Positions 44,913-54,019 are shown, counted from the stretch's first letter. The stretch is DNA of 64,000 bases from Streptomyces coeruleorubidus (GCF_008705135.1 NZ_CP023694.1:2976001-3040000), one strand, 5' to 3'. Notes: generated by a model not told the origin, from the sequence alone. Translations and numbers: made by a program.

Positions 44913-46054
44913 CGCAGGAGATCCACGGCACCGTAGCCGACGGCTTCGAGGCGGTGCGCGAGGAGTTCGCCGCGTTCGTGGCCGGGGAGCGCCCCGACTA
45001 CGAGGGCCAGCTGTGCGCCTACGTTCACGGCCGCAAGGTGGTCGACCTGTGGGCGGGGACGGAAGCGGACGCCCTCTACGGCGTGTTCTCGTCGACCAAG
45101 GGAGCCGCCTACCTGGTCGTCGCCCTCCTCGTCCAGGACGGCACGCTCGAACTGGACCGCAAAGTGACGTACTACTGGCCGGAGTTCGCGGCCGAGGGCA
45201 AGGGCACCCTGACCCTGCGCGATCTGCTCGCGCACCGGGCGGGCGTGGTCGGCACGGACAGCGGCTTCACCCTCGCGGAGCTGGCCGACGACCGCCAGCT
45301 CGCCGAACGCCTCGCCGACCAGCGGCCGTTCTGGCGTCCCGGCACGGCGTTCGGCTATCACGCGATGGTCAGCGGGGCGCTGGCCGGCGAGGTCGTACGC
45401 CGCGCCACGGGCCGCCCGCTCCAGGAGGTCTACCAGGAGCGGATCCGCACCCCGTACGCCCTGGACTTCCACCTGGGCCTGCCCGCGCCCCAGGAGCCCC
45501 GTTTCCGCACCACCCAGCCGATGGCGCCGACGCCGGCCCAGCAGGCCATCCTCGACGCCACGCCCACGGGTCCGCACACGCTCGCCTCGATCGCCTTCAA
45601 CCGCAACGCCGCGGAGCCGACCGACCTCGCCTCGCTCCCCAACATGCCGCTGATCCGCGCCAAGGGCCCGGCTTCGGTGGGCGGGGTGGCGTCCGCGCGG
45701 GGCCTGGCCGGGATGTACGCGGCGGCGATCAGCGAGGTGGGCGGGCAGGCGCCGCTGCTGAAGCCGGACACGGTGGCGGAGTTCGGCCAGTTCCACTCGG
45801 TCGGCTACGACCTGGTGTCACGCGCCCACCGGTCGTTCGGACTCGGCTTCCAGATCACGGCCGACATGGCGCACCCGTTCCTCGGTGCCGGGACGATCGG
45901 GCACAGCGGCGCGAGCGGCTCACAGGCCTTCGCGGACCCGTGGAGCGGCCTCGCGTACGGCTACACGCGCCGCCGCTTCGCCTTCCCGGGCGGCGCGGCT
46001 CCGGAGAACGACCGCCTGGCGCAGGCGGTCCACAGGGCGGCGCTCGCCCTCTGA
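44909..46054 (+). CDS. class C beta-lactamase-type esterase
   Basis: 381 residues. The SxxK nucleophile motif is SSTK (about 53-56), the Tyr motif YHAMVSG (about 152) and the C-terminal GHSGASG (about 333) replaces KTG, as in EstB-type esterases. No signal peptide. It hydrolyses esters or lactones; a beta-lactam substrate is unlikely. Ribosome site GAGGAG 8 nt before the ATG, inside the end of the preceding frame. Confidence 0.9.
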   Translation: MTQEIHGTVADGFEAVREEFAAFVAGERPDYEGQLCAYVHGRKVVDLWAGTEADALYGVFSSTKGAAYLVVALLVQDGTLELDRKVTYYWPEFAAEGKGTLTLRDLLAHRAGVVGTDSGFTLAELADDRQLAERLADQRPFWRPGTAFGYHAMVSGALAGEVVRRATGRPLQEVYQERIRTPYALDFHLGLPAPQEPRFRTTQPMAPTPAQQAILDATPTGPHTLASIAFNRNAAEPTDLASLPNMPLIRAKGPASVGGVASARGLAGMYAAAISEVGGQAPLLKPDTVAEFGQFHSVGYDLVSRAHRSFGLGFQITADMAHPFLGAGTIGHSGASGSQAFADPWSGLAYGYTRRRFAFPGGAAPENDRLAQAVHRAALAL

Positions 46055-46087
46055 CGCCCGGCACGGGCAGATGCCCGGCACAGGCGA

Positions 46088-46118
46088 AGGCCGCACCCCA
46101 CGTCCAAGGGTGCGGCCT
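46088..46118. terminator. bidirectional terminator
   Basis: AGGCCGCACCC (46088-46098) pairs with GGGTGCGGCCT (46108-46118) around a 9-nt loop, between convergent esterase and ohr genes. Confidence 0.8.
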
Positions 46119-46139
46119 CCGCGTACGCAACGACGACGG

Positions 46140-46559
46140 TCAGACCAGCGTCACGGTGATGTTCCCGCGGGTCGCCTTCGAGTAGGGACACACGTCATGG
46201 GCCTTCTCGACGAGCGACCGCGCGGTCCCCCGGTCCACCTTGGGAATGTCGGCGGAGATCTCGACGGTGATCCCGAACCCGTCCCCGTTCTTCCCGAGGC
46301 CGACCTTCGCGGTGACGGTCGCCCCGGTGAGGTCGGCCCCCTCCTGACGTGCGACGACGCCGAGAGCGCCCTGGAAGCAGGCGCTGTAGCCGGCGGCGAA
46401 CAGCTGCTCCGGGTTGGTCCCGGCGCCGCTGCCGCCCATCTCCTTCGGCGGGTTGACGACGACGTCGAGCTTGCCGTCATCGGTGGCGACCCGCCCGTCG
46501 CGCCCGCCCTCGGCGGTGGCGACGGCGGTGTACAGGACGTCGGAATGCTGGATGGGCAT
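46140..46559 (-). CDS. ohr: organic hydroperoxide resistance protein
   Basis: 139 residues, the standard Ohr length. MPIQHSDVLYTAVATAEGGRDG, NPEQLFAAGYSACFQGAL with the first redox Cys, and AHDVCPYSKATRGNI with the second are all present. Ohr reduces organic peroxides with a dihydrolipoyl donor. It lies 95 nt downstream of the NADP oxidoreductase gene on the same strand, and the two may both respond to electrophile stress through the MarR regulator, although no OhrR-type cysteine-bearing MarR is obvious. Confidence 0.94.
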   Translation of the reverse strand: MPIQHSDVLYTAVATAEGGRDGRVATDDGKLDVVVNPPKEMGGSGAGTNPEQLFAAGYSACFQGALGVVARQEGADLTGATVTAKVGLGKNGDGFGITVEISADIPKVDRGTARSLVEKAHDVCPYSKATRGNITVTLV

Positions 46560-46653
46560 GCGGTGGTGTTCCTTCTGTCGTCCGCCGCGGCTCGCGCCCG
46601 GGCCGAGCGGATTCGGAAAAAACTTACCGCATGCCGGAAAGCAGCAGAAGGCG

Positions 46654-47676
46654 TCAGAGCTTGACGATCATCTTCCCGGTGTTGTCACCGCGCAGCACGC
46701 CCAGGAACGCCTCGAGGTTGTTCTCGATGCCCTCGACGACGGTCTCCCGGTACTTCAGCTCGCCGGAGGCGACCCAGGGGGCGACCTCGCGCACGAACTC
46801 CGGCTGGAGGTCGTAGTGGTCCCCGACCAGGAAGCCCTCGATGCGGCCGCGGGTCTGGATCAGGCGGGCGAGGTTCCTCGGGCCCGGGGCGGGCTCGGTG
46901 TTGTTGTAGACGGAGATCATCCCGCAGACGGCGATCCGGCCGCCCTCGTTGAGGGACCCGATGGCCGCCTCCAGGTGATCGCCACCGACATTGTCGAAGT
47001 AGACGTCGATCCCGTCGGGAGCCGCGGCCCGCAGCTGCTCGCTCACGGGACCGTCCTTGTAGTTGAACGCGGCGTCGAAGCCGTACTCGTCGACGAGCAG
47101 CTTCACCTTCTCGGCCGACCCGGCGGACCCGATGACCCGCGAGGCACCCTTCAGCTTGGCGATCTGCCCGACCTGGCCGCCCACGGCGCCGGCGGCACCG
47201 GACACGAAGACGGTGTCGCCCTCCTTGAAGGCGGCGGTGCGCAGCAGTCCCGCGTAGGCGGTGAGGCCGGTCATGCCCAGCACACCGAGGTACGTCGACA
47301 GCGGCGCGGCGTCCGGGTCCACCTTGACGGCGTTCTTCGCGGCCACGGCGGCGTACTCGCGCCACCCGAGGAAGTGCAGCACGTGGTCGCCCACGGCCAG
47401 CCCCTCGGCGTTGGAGGCCACGACCTCGCCGACGGCACCGCCCTGCATGGCCTTGCCGAGCTCGAACGGGGCGATGTAGGACTTCGCGTCGCTCATCCGG
47501 CCGCGCATGTACGGGTCCACGGAGAGGTACTTGTTCCGCACGAGGACCTGCCCCTCACCCGGCTGCGGAAGCTCCGCCTCGACGAAGGCGAAGTCCTCGG
47601 GCTTCGGCCAGCCGACGGGACGGCCGGCCAGGTGCCACTCGCGGCTGACGGCGGGGAGGGCGGGGGTGTCGGTCAT
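46654..47676 (-). CDS. NADP-dependent medium-chain oxidoreductase (curcumin reductase/leukotriene DH type)
   Basis: 340 residues, zinc-free MDR of the PTGR/CurA group: RPVGWPKPEDFAFVE, VDPYMRGRMSD, LGMTGLTAYAGLL, then the NADP motif SGAAGAVGGQVGQIAKLKG (AxxGxxG) and VYFDNVGGDHLEAAI. It reduces alpha,beta-unsaturated carbonyls, hence an electrophile-detoxifying role. Divergent from a MarR gene; two CTGAAA-type palindromes fill the intergenic region, so the regulator very probably controls it. Confidence 0.92.
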   Translation of the reverse strand: MTDTPALPAVSREWHLAGRPVGWPKPEDFAFVEAELPQPGEGQVLVRNKYLSVDPYMRGRMSDAKSYIAPFELGKAMQGGAVGEVVASNAEGLAVGDHVLHFLGWREYAAVAAKNAVKVDPDAAPLSTYLGVLGMTGLTAYAGLLRTAAFKEGDTVFVSGAAGAVGGQVGQIAKLKGASRVIGSAGSAEKVKLLVDEYGFDAAFNYKDGPVSEQLRAAAPDGIDVYFDNVGGDHLEAAIGSLNEGGRIAVCGMISVYNNTEPAPGPRNLARLIQTRGRIEGFLVGDHYDLQPEFVREVAPWVASGELKYRETVVEGIENNLEAFLGVLRGDNTGKMIVKL

Positions 47677-47720
47677 GATGGCGCCTTTCCACTGACTTGA
47701 TGGGCTCGGATCGATGCAAA

Positions 47721-47739
47721 TGTTTCAGTACCTGAAACA
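47721..47739. promoter_or_regulatory. MarR operator, upstream copy
   Basis: TGTTTCAGTACCTGAAACA, perfect inverted repeat with a 3-nt centre, 45 nt before the oxidoreductase start. Confidence 0.85.
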
Positions 47740-47748
47740 ACCATGCTC

Positions 47749-47763
47749 CTGAAAATTTCAGGT
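47749..47763. promoter_or_regulatory. MarR operator, second copy
   Basis: CCTGAAAATTTCAGG, perfect inverted repeat with a single central base, sharing the CTGAAA half-site with the copy at 47721. It lies at -35 to the TACCCT hexamer (47779-47784) before the MarR ATG. Confidence 0.82.
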
Positions 47764-47791
47764 TGTCAAATAACCGGGTACCCTCGATTCC

Positions 47792-48238
47792 ATGGCCTCC
47801 ACCACATCCACCCCCCAGAACAGCCACCGTCCCGACCCGCTGACCCTTGAGGTCATGGAGCTCATCGGGGAGGTCGTGGCGCGGTTCCACCAGGACTACG
47901 AGGAGGCGGCGGCGGAGCATGCCCTGACCGGGGCGCAGGCGCGGCTGCTGAGTCTGCTGTGTCTCGAGCCGCTGCCGATGCGGAGACTTGCCCAGCGGTT
48001 GAAGTGCGAGCCGTCGAACGTCACGGGGATCGTGGACCGGCTGGAGGCGCGGGGGCTGGTGGAGCGGCGGCCGGATCCCACGGACCGGAGGGTGAAGGTG
48101 GCGGCGGCGACGAGTGAGGGGCGGCAGGTGGCCCGGAGTCTGCGGGACTCGCTGCGGTTCGCCCGGGAGCCGTTGGCCGGGCTCTCCGAGGGGGAGAGGG
48201 TGGCGCTGCGGGATGCGCTGCGGGGGATGCTGGGGTGA
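47792..48238 (+). CDS. MarR family regulator
   Basis: 148 residues. The winged HTH is at about 50-105: MRRLAQRLKCEPSNVTGIVDRLEARGLVERRPDPTDRRVKVAAATSEG, with the conserved DxR wing (DPTDRR). No cysteine is positioned for OhrR-type redox sensing; the ligand is probably a small phenolic or electrophile. Divergent from the oxidoreductase gene with two shared operators. TACCCT lies 7 nt before the ATG, so the transcript is probably leaderless and self-repressed. Confidence 0.92.
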   Translation: MASTTSTPQNSHRPDPLTLEVMELIGEVVARFHQDYEEAAAEHALTGAQARLLSLLCLEPLPMRRLAQRLKCEPSNVTGIVDRLEARGLVERRPDPTDRRVKVAAATSEGRQVARSLRDSLRFAREPLAGLSEGERVALRDALRGMLG

Positions 48239-48377
48239 GGGCGGGGTGGTGCTGGGCGTTTTTCGGTACAGCGGGTTGGCGCTAGGGCCGGGCGTTGCGC
48301 AGCTCGGCGCGGCGAGGTGCCGCTTCGGTGGGACGGGTGCCGCCCCAGCGGCACGACTGCCCGCAGCTAGGCAGGCG

Positions 48378-49160
48378 CTACGTGCACCACCACAGGAAGC
48401 GGTTGCAGGTCTCCGAGGGGGACGGTTCCGGGGCAGGGGGCGGGGGCGTCGGGTCCTGGGATCGGGTGGGTGCCGGGGCCGGCTGGGCGGCCGTCGGGGC
48501 CGAGGTCGGGCGGGCGGGGGGCGGGTCCGCCGAGGCCGGGTCGGAGTCCTTCGGTGTCTCGGCGTCCTTCGCGTCCTCGGACTTGTCGGCCTTCGGGGAC
48601 TTGGAAGGCGACGGGGAGCCAGATCCCTTGGGGGAAGGAGTTGCTGACGCCCTCTCAGCCCGGGCACCCTCGCCCGGTCCGCCCGTCTCGCCCGCCTCCA
48701 CCGACGCGTCGCCGTCCGCCGACTCGCCCGCGGCCGCCGCCGGCTTCGGTGCCGGCTTGGGCGAGTCCATGCCGAGCTCCGCGAGGCTCAGCCCGCCGGC
48801 CGCCAGCACGAACCCCGCCGCGACGAAGAGTGTCCGGCGCCGCCGACGGCGGTGCGCCGCGGCCTTCCGGTCCCGCCGGCTCGTCCCGCCACCCGGGCCA
48901 TCGGCGACCGGCCCGTGCCCGCGCCCACGCCGTCGAGCGGCCCGCCCCGACGGCTCACCGTCATCTTCGTGTTCACTGTCCGGCCCGTCCGGTCCGTCCG
49001 ACCCGTCCGAGTCGTCGTGAACGCCCTCCGGGCCCTCGGGAACGGCCTCGTATCCGCCGTACTTCGGCTCGCGCCGGCGCAGCGCATCGGCTGAGGTGCC
49101 ACACCCGGGGCAGGCGAGCGCGCCGTTGAGGTGCCGTCGGCACGGGTCGCAGTAGTCCAT
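48378..49160 (-). CDS. SCO2400-type zinc-ribbon membrane protein
   Basis: 260 residues. N-terminal zinc ribbon MDYCDPCRRHLNGALACPGCG (two CxxC pairs, ligands about residues 4, 7, 18, 21), an acidic linker, a very basic RRRGRGHGP and RRRRRRTLFV stretch, one membrane helix (TLFVAAGFVLAAGGLSLAELG), then a Pro/Ser/Ala-rich outer tail of about 120 residues ending in CNRFLWWCT with two cysteines. The family is specific to Streptomyces and relatives and is named after SCO2400; the function is unknown. The layout, a cytoplasmic ribbon with a disordered external tail, suggests a sensor or anti-sigma-like role (inference). Confidence 0.82.
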   Translation of the reverse strand: MDYCDPCRRHLNGALACPGCGTSADALRRREPKYGGYEAVPEGPEGVHDDSDGSDGPDGPDSEHEDDGEPSGRAARRRGRGHGPVADGPGGGTSRRDRKAAAHRRRRRRTLFVAAGFVLAAGGLSLAELGMDSPKPAPKPAAAAGESADGDASVEAGETGGPGEGARAERASATPSPKGSGSPSPSKSPKADKSEDAKDAETPKDSDPASADPPPARPTSAPTAAQPAPAPTRSQDPTPPPPAPEPSPSETCNRFLWWCT

Positions 49161-49241
49161 GACGCGGGAAGATTAAGTTCCGCGCCGGTCACGTTCCTAG
49201 ATCCAGCTGTGAAGGTTCTGTAGGGACACGCCACCCTCCAT

Positions 49242-49262
49242 GGTTTCGAAACTGTCGAAACC
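49242..49262. promoter_or_regulatory. TCGAA-type inverted repeat before the sugar operon
   Basis: GGTTTCGA and TCGAAACC are separated by AACTG; the 10-mer GTTTCGAAAC within it is itself a palindrome. It lies 143 nt before the dehydratase start. Confidence 0.6.
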
Positions 49263-49318
49263 GTTATGCGCGCGACCCATTGACACTCACACCGCCCCGT
49301 CCTTACTGTCACGCCAGC

Positions 49319-49346
49319 ATTTCGAACGTGTGCCGAAATCTCGAAC
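49319..49346. promoter_or_regulatory. ATTTCGAAC motif and variant before the sugar operon
   Basis: ATTTCGAAC at 49319-49327 and ATCTCGAAC at 49338-49346, 19 nt apart, that is about two helical turns. The exact 9-mer recurs at 52714-52722 (inverse) and 62487-62495, before the importer and the arabinanases, and a variant ATATCGAAC stands at 51741. Confidence 0.6.
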
Positions 49347-49404
49347 ACGTCGAACTGAATGAACTGACGGAACTGAGCCGACGAAGCTGCGAGGGACAAC
49401 CGCC

Positions 49405-50568
49405 GTGCGCATCACCGGAATCAGCACACACGTGGTCGGGACGCCGTGGCGCAACCTGACGTACGTCCAGGTGCACACCGACGAGGGCATCACCGGAGTC
49501 GGCGAGACCCGGATGCTGGGACACACCGACGCCCTTCTCGGTTACCTGAAGGAGGCCGAGGCCAATCACATTCTCGGCTCCGACCCCTTCGCTGTCGAGG
49601 ACCTCGTCAAGCGGATGAAGTACGGCGACTACGGCCGCGCGGGCGAGATCGTGATGTCCGGCATCGCCGTGATCGAGATGGCCTGCTGGGACATCAAGGG
49701 CAAGGCCCTCGGCGTCCCCGTCTGGCAGCTCCTGGGCGGCAAGGTCACCGACAAGGTCAAGGCGTACGCCAACGGCTGGTACACCACGGAGCGCACCCCG
49801 GAGGCGTACCACAAGGCGGCCCAGGGGGTCATGGAGCGCGGTTACCGGGCGCTCAAGATCGACCCGTTCGGCACCGGCCACTTCGAGCTGGACCACAAGG
49901 ACACCCTGTACGCCGTCTCCCTGATCGAGGCGGTCCGGGACGCCATCGGCCCCGAGGCCGAGCTGATGCTGGAGATGCACGGCCGCTTCTCCCCCGCCAC
50001 GGCCGTGCGCCTGGCCAAGGAGCTCGCGCCGTTCAAGCCGGCGTGGCTGGAGGAGCCGGTCCCGCCGGAGAACCTCAAGGCCCTGGAGAAGGTCGCCGCC
50101 AAGGTCGACATGCCGGTCGCCACCGGCGAGCGCATCCACGACCGGATCGAGTTCCGCGAGCTGTTCGAGAGCCAGGCCGTGGACATCATCCAGCCGGACG
50201 TCGGCCATATCGGTGGAATCTGGGAGACCAGGAAGCTCGCGGCGACGGCCGAGACCCACTACATGCTGGTGGCCCCGCACAACGTCGGCGGCCCGGTCCT
50301 GACCGCCGCCTCGCTCCAGGTCGGCTTCACCTCCCCGAACTTCAAGATCCTTGAGCACTTCAACGACTTCGCGGACGCGGAGATCAAGAAGGTCGTGAAG
50401 GGCGCGCCGCAGGTCAACCCGGAGGACGGCTGCTTCCACCTCTCCGACGCCCCGGGTCTCGGCGTGGAGCTGGACGTCGACGCCGCCGCCGAGTTCCCGC
50501 AGCAGCAGGCCCGCTTCGACCTGTGGGCGGAGGGCTGGGAGCAGCGCAAGCCCAAGGGCGCCCAGTGA
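49405..50568 (+). CDS. enolase-superfamily sugar-acid dehydratase (galactonate/arabinonate type)
   Basis: 387 residues, mandelate racemase/muconate lactonizing subgroup. The metal ligands are Asp or Glu in MLEMHGRFS (about 191-199), WLEEPVPPEN (about 215) and ATGERI (about 242); the general base region is YRALKIDPFG and the catalytic His lies in VAPHNVGGPV. Such enzymes dehydrate galactonate or related aldonates to 2-keto-3-deoxy acids. With the ABC importer, epimerase and arabinanases nearby, L-arabonate or galactonate are both reasonable substrates (inference). GTG start. First gene of a six-gene run in the same direction. Confidence 0.88.
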   Translation: MRITGISTHVVGTPWRNLTYVQVHTDEGITGVGETRMLGHTDALLGYLKEAEANHILGSDPFAVEDLVKRMKYGDYGRAGEIVMSGIAVIEMACWDIKGKALGVPVWQLLGGKVTDKVKAYANGWYTTERTPEAYHKAAQGVMERGYRALKIDPFGTGHFELDHKDTLYAVSLIEAVRDAIGPEAELMLEMHGRFSPATAVRLAKELAPFKPAWLEEPVPPENLKALEKVAAKVDMPVATGERIHDRIEFRELFESQAVDIIQPDVGHIGGIWETRKLAATAETHYMLVAPHNVGGPVLTAASLQVGFTSPNFKILEHFNDFADAEIKKVVKGAPQVNPEDGCFHLSDAPGLGVELDVDAAAEFPQQQARFDLWAEGWEQRKPKGAQ

Positions 50569-50629
50569 CCGTCCGGCCCCCGGAAACCCTGACCCGGCAA
50601 CCGAAAGCTTCGAAACTCCCAGGAGCGAC

Positions 50630-51634
50630 GTGAGCACCGCCGTAGTGATCGACGCCCCGGGCGAGCACCGTCTCGTCCCGCACGAGCCCCGGCAGCCCGA
50701 GGCCGGCGAGGCGCTCGTCCGTGTCCACGCCTCCGGCATCTGCGGCAGCGACCGCGAGGTCTACCAGGGCAACCGCCCCGAGGGCTACGTGCGCTACCCG
50801 CTCACCCCGGGCCACGAGTGGTCCGGGACGGTCGAGGCCGTGGGCGCCGGTGTCCCCGGGTCCCTCGTCGGCCGCAAGGTCGTCGGTGAGGGCTTCCGCA
50901 ACTGCCAGGTCTGCGACCGCTGCCACGCGGGCGACACGACCCTGTGCACGGCCGGTTACGAGGAGACCGGGTTCACCCAGCCGGGCGCGATGGCGGCCAC
51001 GCTGACGCTCCCCGCCCGTCTCCTGCACGCCCTTCCGGACGACTGCGACCTCACGGCCGCGGCCCTCCTGGAGCCGGCAGCGTGCATCGCGGCGGCCGCG
51101 CTGAAGGGGAACGCACAGCCCGGCGAGCGCGTCGCCGTGGTCGGCACCGGCACGCTCGGCATGTTCGCCGTGCAGTTCCTGAAGGCGAACTCGCCGGGTG
51201 AGCTGCTGGTCGTCGGCACCCGCCGGGACCGGGAGGCGCTGTCGCGGCAGTACGGCGCGACGGACTTCCGGACGAAGGACCAGGAGCTCCCGGACGACTT
51301 CGACGTGGTGATCGAGACGGCCGGGTCCGCGGACGCGGCCCGGATCTCCGCCGCCCTGCTCCGGCGCGGCGGCCGGCTGGTCCTGACCGGTATCCCGGCG
51401 CCGGGGGCCGACGGTCTCGACCCGACCGACCTCGTCGTACGGCAGCTGGAGGTGCACACCGTCTTCGGTGCTCCGCCGGACGCCTGGGCGCACACGGTGC
51501 GGGTGTTCGCCGCCGGTCTGCTCGACCCGCTGCCGCTGGTGACGCACGAGCTGCCGCTCGCCGAGTTCCCGCAGGCCATCGAGCTGGTGGGAGCCGGTGA
51601 TCCGAAGGTGGGCAAGGTATTGATCCGCCCCTAG
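50630..51634 (+). CDS. zinc-binding dehydrogenase of sugar catabolism
   Basis: 334 residues, sorbitol/galactitol-dehydrogenase-like MDR. Catalytic zinc site CGSDREVYQGN with GHEWSG, structural zinc cysteines CQVCDRCHAGDTTLC, NAD motif VAVVGTGTLGMFAVQFLKA (GxGxxG). It oxidises a sugar alcohol or an aldose. Located 61 nt after the dehydratase gene, with CAGGAG 6 nt before the GTG start; the pair fits an oxidative sugar pathway. A large 16-bp hairpin follows its stop. Confidence 0.88.
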   Translation: MSTAVVIDAPGEHRLVPHEPRQPEAGEALVRVHASGICGSDREVYQGNRPEGYVRYPLTPGHEWSGTVEAVGAGVPGSLVGRKVVGEGFRNCQVCDRCHAGDTTLCTAGYEETGFTQPGAMAATLTLPARLLHALPDDCDLTAAALLEPAACIAAAALKGNAQPGERVAVVGTGTLGMFAVQFLKANSPGELLVVGTRRDREALSRQYGATDFRTKDQELPDDFDVVIETAGSADAARISAALLRRGGRLVLTGIPAPGADGLDPTDLVVRQLEVHTVFGAPPDAWAHTVRVFAAGLLDPLPLVTHELPLAEFPQAIELVGAGDPKVGKVLIRP

Positions 51635-51636
51635 AC

Positions 51637-51682
51637 GTACGCCGGTACGGGGGCAACCTGACGGCTCCCCGTACCGGCGTAC
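51637..51682 (+). terminator. 16-bp perfect hairpin
   Basis: GTACGCCGGTACGGGG (51637-51652) pairs fully with 51667-51682. It begins 2 nt after the dehydrogenase stop, so it is probably a terminator or mRNA 3' stabiliser that splits the operon into two units. Confidence 0.85.
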
Positions 51683-51740
51683 ACCCAGCCTTGCCGTACC
51701 CAGAGCCGTGCCATACCCAGAGCCGCGAACCTCGTCCGAA

Positions 51741-51749
51741 ATATCGAAC
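51741..51749. promoter_or_regulatory. ATATCGAAC motif variant
   Basis: Variant of the TTCGAA-centred motif, 15 nt before the start of the unknown gene at 51764. Confidence 0.4.
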
Positions 51750-51763
51750 CGAAGGACATTCCT

Positions 51764-52732
51764 GTGACCGACGCTTCCGCCACGGCAGCCCGCAGGCCCG
51801 GTGAGCAGGTGCTCACCGCACTGGGCCTGAATGCGCCCGCCCTCGACCCCGCCGACGCCTCGCCGCACTCCTTCCCCGGCGGCGGCCGCTGGCGCACCGA
51901 GATCCCCTCGTGCGAGGGTCCCGAGGCGCTGGCGGTGGTCCTGAAGGAGGCCTCGCGGCTGGACGTGCCGATCCACCGGATCAGCCAGGGCAGCGGCGTG
52001 TGGATGCTGACCGACGCCGAGATCACCGAGATGGTCGAGGCGACCGGCGAGCGCGACATCGAGCTCTGCCTGTTCACCGGCCCGCGCGGCACCTGGGACA
52101 TCGGCGGCTCGACGCGCACCGACTCACGGGGGGCCGGGCTGCGCGCCCGCGGCCACGACGCCGTCGCCGGATGTGTCGAAGACGCCGTCCGGGCAACCGA
52201 GTTGGGCGTCAAGTGCCTGCTCGTCGCCGACGAGGGCGTGCTGTGGACGCTGCACCGGGCGAGAGCCGCCGGCATCATCCCGGCCGACACGACCCTCAAG
52301 GTGAGCGCGCTCATCGGGCCGGTCAACCCGGCGGCGTACGCGGTGTACGAGCGGCTCGGCGCCGACTCGGTCAACGTGCCCAGCGACCTGACGCTCGATC
52401 ACCTCACCGAGATCCGCCGGGTTTCCGGCGCTCCGATGGACATGTACATCGAGGCACCCGACGACCTCGGCGGCTACGTCCGGATGTACGAGGTCGCCGA
52501 ACTCATCCGGCGCGGCGCACCGCTCTACCTGAAGTTCGGCCTGTCCAAGGCGCCCGGGATCTACCCCTACGGGCACCACATGCGGGAGCTGACCCTGGCC
52601 ACGGCCAAGGAACGCGTACGGCGCGGTCGGCTCGCCCTGGATCTTCTGGCCCGCCACGGAGCCGACGGCGACATGGCGCCGCTCGGGTCGCGGCTGCCGG
52701 GCGATCTGCAACGGTTCGAAATCTCGTCATAA
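51764..52732 (+). CDS. conserved protein, TIM-barrel-like, unknown function
   Basis: 322 residues; family not recognised with confidence. It shows alternating strands and helices of a TIM barrel: [59 protein letters not shown], and [13 protein letters not shown], with conserved Asp/Glu at strand ends. The [32 protein letters not shown] region recalls U32-type peptidases and dihydrodipicolinate/KDPG-type aldolases, but the Schiff-base lysine is absent at the expected place. By position, after a sugar-acid dehydratase and before the importer, it could act on the dehydration product. GTG start with GAAGGA 8 nt upstream. The motif GTTCGAAAT lies within its last codons. Confidence 0.7.
   Translation: MTDASATAARRPGEQVLTALGLNAPALDPADASPHSFPGGGRWRTEIPSCEGPEALAVVLKEASRLDVPIHRISQGSGVWMLTDAEITEMVEATGERDIELCLFTGPRGTWDIGGSTRTDSRGAGLRARGHDAVAGCVEDAVRATELGVKCLLVADEGVLWTLHRARAAGIIPADTTLKVSALIGPVNPAAYAVYERLGADSVNVPSDLTLDHLTEIRRVSGAPMDMYIEAPDDLGGYVRMYEVAELIRRGAPLYLKFGLSKAPGIYPYGHHMRELTLATAKERVRRGRLALDLLARHGADGDMAPLGSRLPGDLQRFEISS
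52714..52722. promoter_or_regulatory. inverse copy of ATTTCGAAC motif
   Basis: GTTCGAAAT, exact inverse complement of the 9-mer at 49319 and 62487; 150 nt before the importer gene start. Confidence 0.5.
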
Positions 52733-52874
52733 CGTTCCGGATACTCGCCTTCACAAAAGAAGACACAGCCGACCACAATCCGACACATCTCTTCTCGGTC
52801 TTTCCGGCCCGACCCCCCGGAGCGACTTCGCGCCTCCCAGACCGAGCCCTGCACACACATCAAGGATGATGATC

Positions 52875-53984
52875 ATGCGTAACCGCAGAGCCGCACTCGC
52901 CGCCATAGCCGGAGCCGCGTCCCTCGCCCTGACCCTGTCCGCCTGCGGGCAGAACAGCGAGGGCGGCAGCGAGGAGAGCGGGGACAGCGCCAAGGGCGGC
53001 ACCATCGGCATCGCGATGCCGACCAAGTCCTCCGAGCGCTGGATCGCCGACGGCAACAACGTCAAGAAGGACCTGGAGTCCAAGGGCTACAAGACCCAGC
53101 TCGTCTACGGCGAGGACGACCCGGACCAGCAGGTCTCGCAGATCGAGAACCTGATCACCCAGGGTGTCAAGGCGCTGATCGTCGCGGCCATCGACAACAA
53201 GTCGATGAACAACGTGCTCCAGCAGGCCAAGGACGCGAACATCCCGGTCATCTCCTACGACCGCCTGATCCTCGGCTCGCCGAACGTCGACTACTACGCC
53301 TCCTTCGACAACGAGAAGGTCGGCGAACTCCAGGGCACCTACATCGTCGAGAAGCTCGGCCTGAAGGACGGCTCCAAGAACGGCCCCTTCAACATCGAGC
53401 TGTTCGCCGGCTCCAACGACGACAACAACACCCGCTACTTCTTCCAGGGCGCGATGAACGTCCTCCAGCCCTACATCGACAAGAAGCAGCTCGTCGTCCG
53501 CTCCGGCCAGACCAAGCTCAACCAGGTCACCACCCTGCGCTGGGACGGCGGCACCGCCCAGAAGCGCATGGACGACATCCTGACCTCGGCCTACAAGCGC
53601 GAGCGGGTCGACGCGGTCCTCTCCCCCTACGACGGCATCTCCATCGGCATCCTCTCGGCGCTGAAGTCGGACGACTACGGCTCCAAGAGCAAGCCGCTGC
53701 CGATCGTCACCGGCCAGGACGCCGAGCTCGCCTCGGTGAAGTCGATCATCGCCAACCAGCAGTCGATGACCGTCTACAAGGACACCCGCCAGCTCGCCAA
53801 GGTCGCCTCGAACATGGTCGACGCGCTCCTGAACGACAAGAAGCCCGAGGTCAACGACACCAAGACCTACGACAACGGCTCGAAGGTCGTCCCGGCCTAC
53901 CTGCTGGAGCCGGTCGCCGTCGACAAGACCAACTACCAGAAGGAAGTCGTCGACTCCGGCTACATCAAGGCAAGCGACCTCTAA
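52875..53984 (+). CDS. chvE: sugar-binding lipoprotein of ABC importer (ChvE type)
   Basis: 369 residues. Lipoprotein signal [21 protein letters not shown] with the lipidated Cys near residue 25. The mature domain is a periplasmic-binding-protein type I fold: [64 protein letters not shown] and [31 protein letters not shown] match ChvE (multiple monosaccharide binding). Ligands would be arabinose, galactose, glucose or xylose. Of the stacked ATG codons (52866, 52869, 52875) the last has AAGG at 9 nt. Confidence 0.93.
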   Translation: MRNRRAALAAIAGAASLALTLSACGQNSEGGSEESGDSAKGGTIGIAMPTKSSERWIADGNNVKKDLESKGYKTQLVYGEDDPDQQVSQIENLITQGVKALIVAAIDNKSMNNVLQQAKDANIPVISYDRLILGSPNVDYYASFDNEKVGELQGTYIVEKLGLKDGSKNGPFNIELFAGSNDDNNTRYFFQGAMNVLQPYIDKKQLVVRSGQTKLNQVTTLRWDGGTAQKRMDDILTSAYKRERVDAVLSPYDGISIGILSALKSDDYGSKSKPLPIVTGQDAELASVKSIIANQQSMTVYKDTRQLAKVASNMVDALLNDKKPEVNDTKTYDNGSKVVPAYLLEPVAVDKTNYQKEVVDSGYIKASDL

Positions 53985-54019
53985 AAACCGCCGGCACACT
54001 CTGATTGGAAGGCACGACC

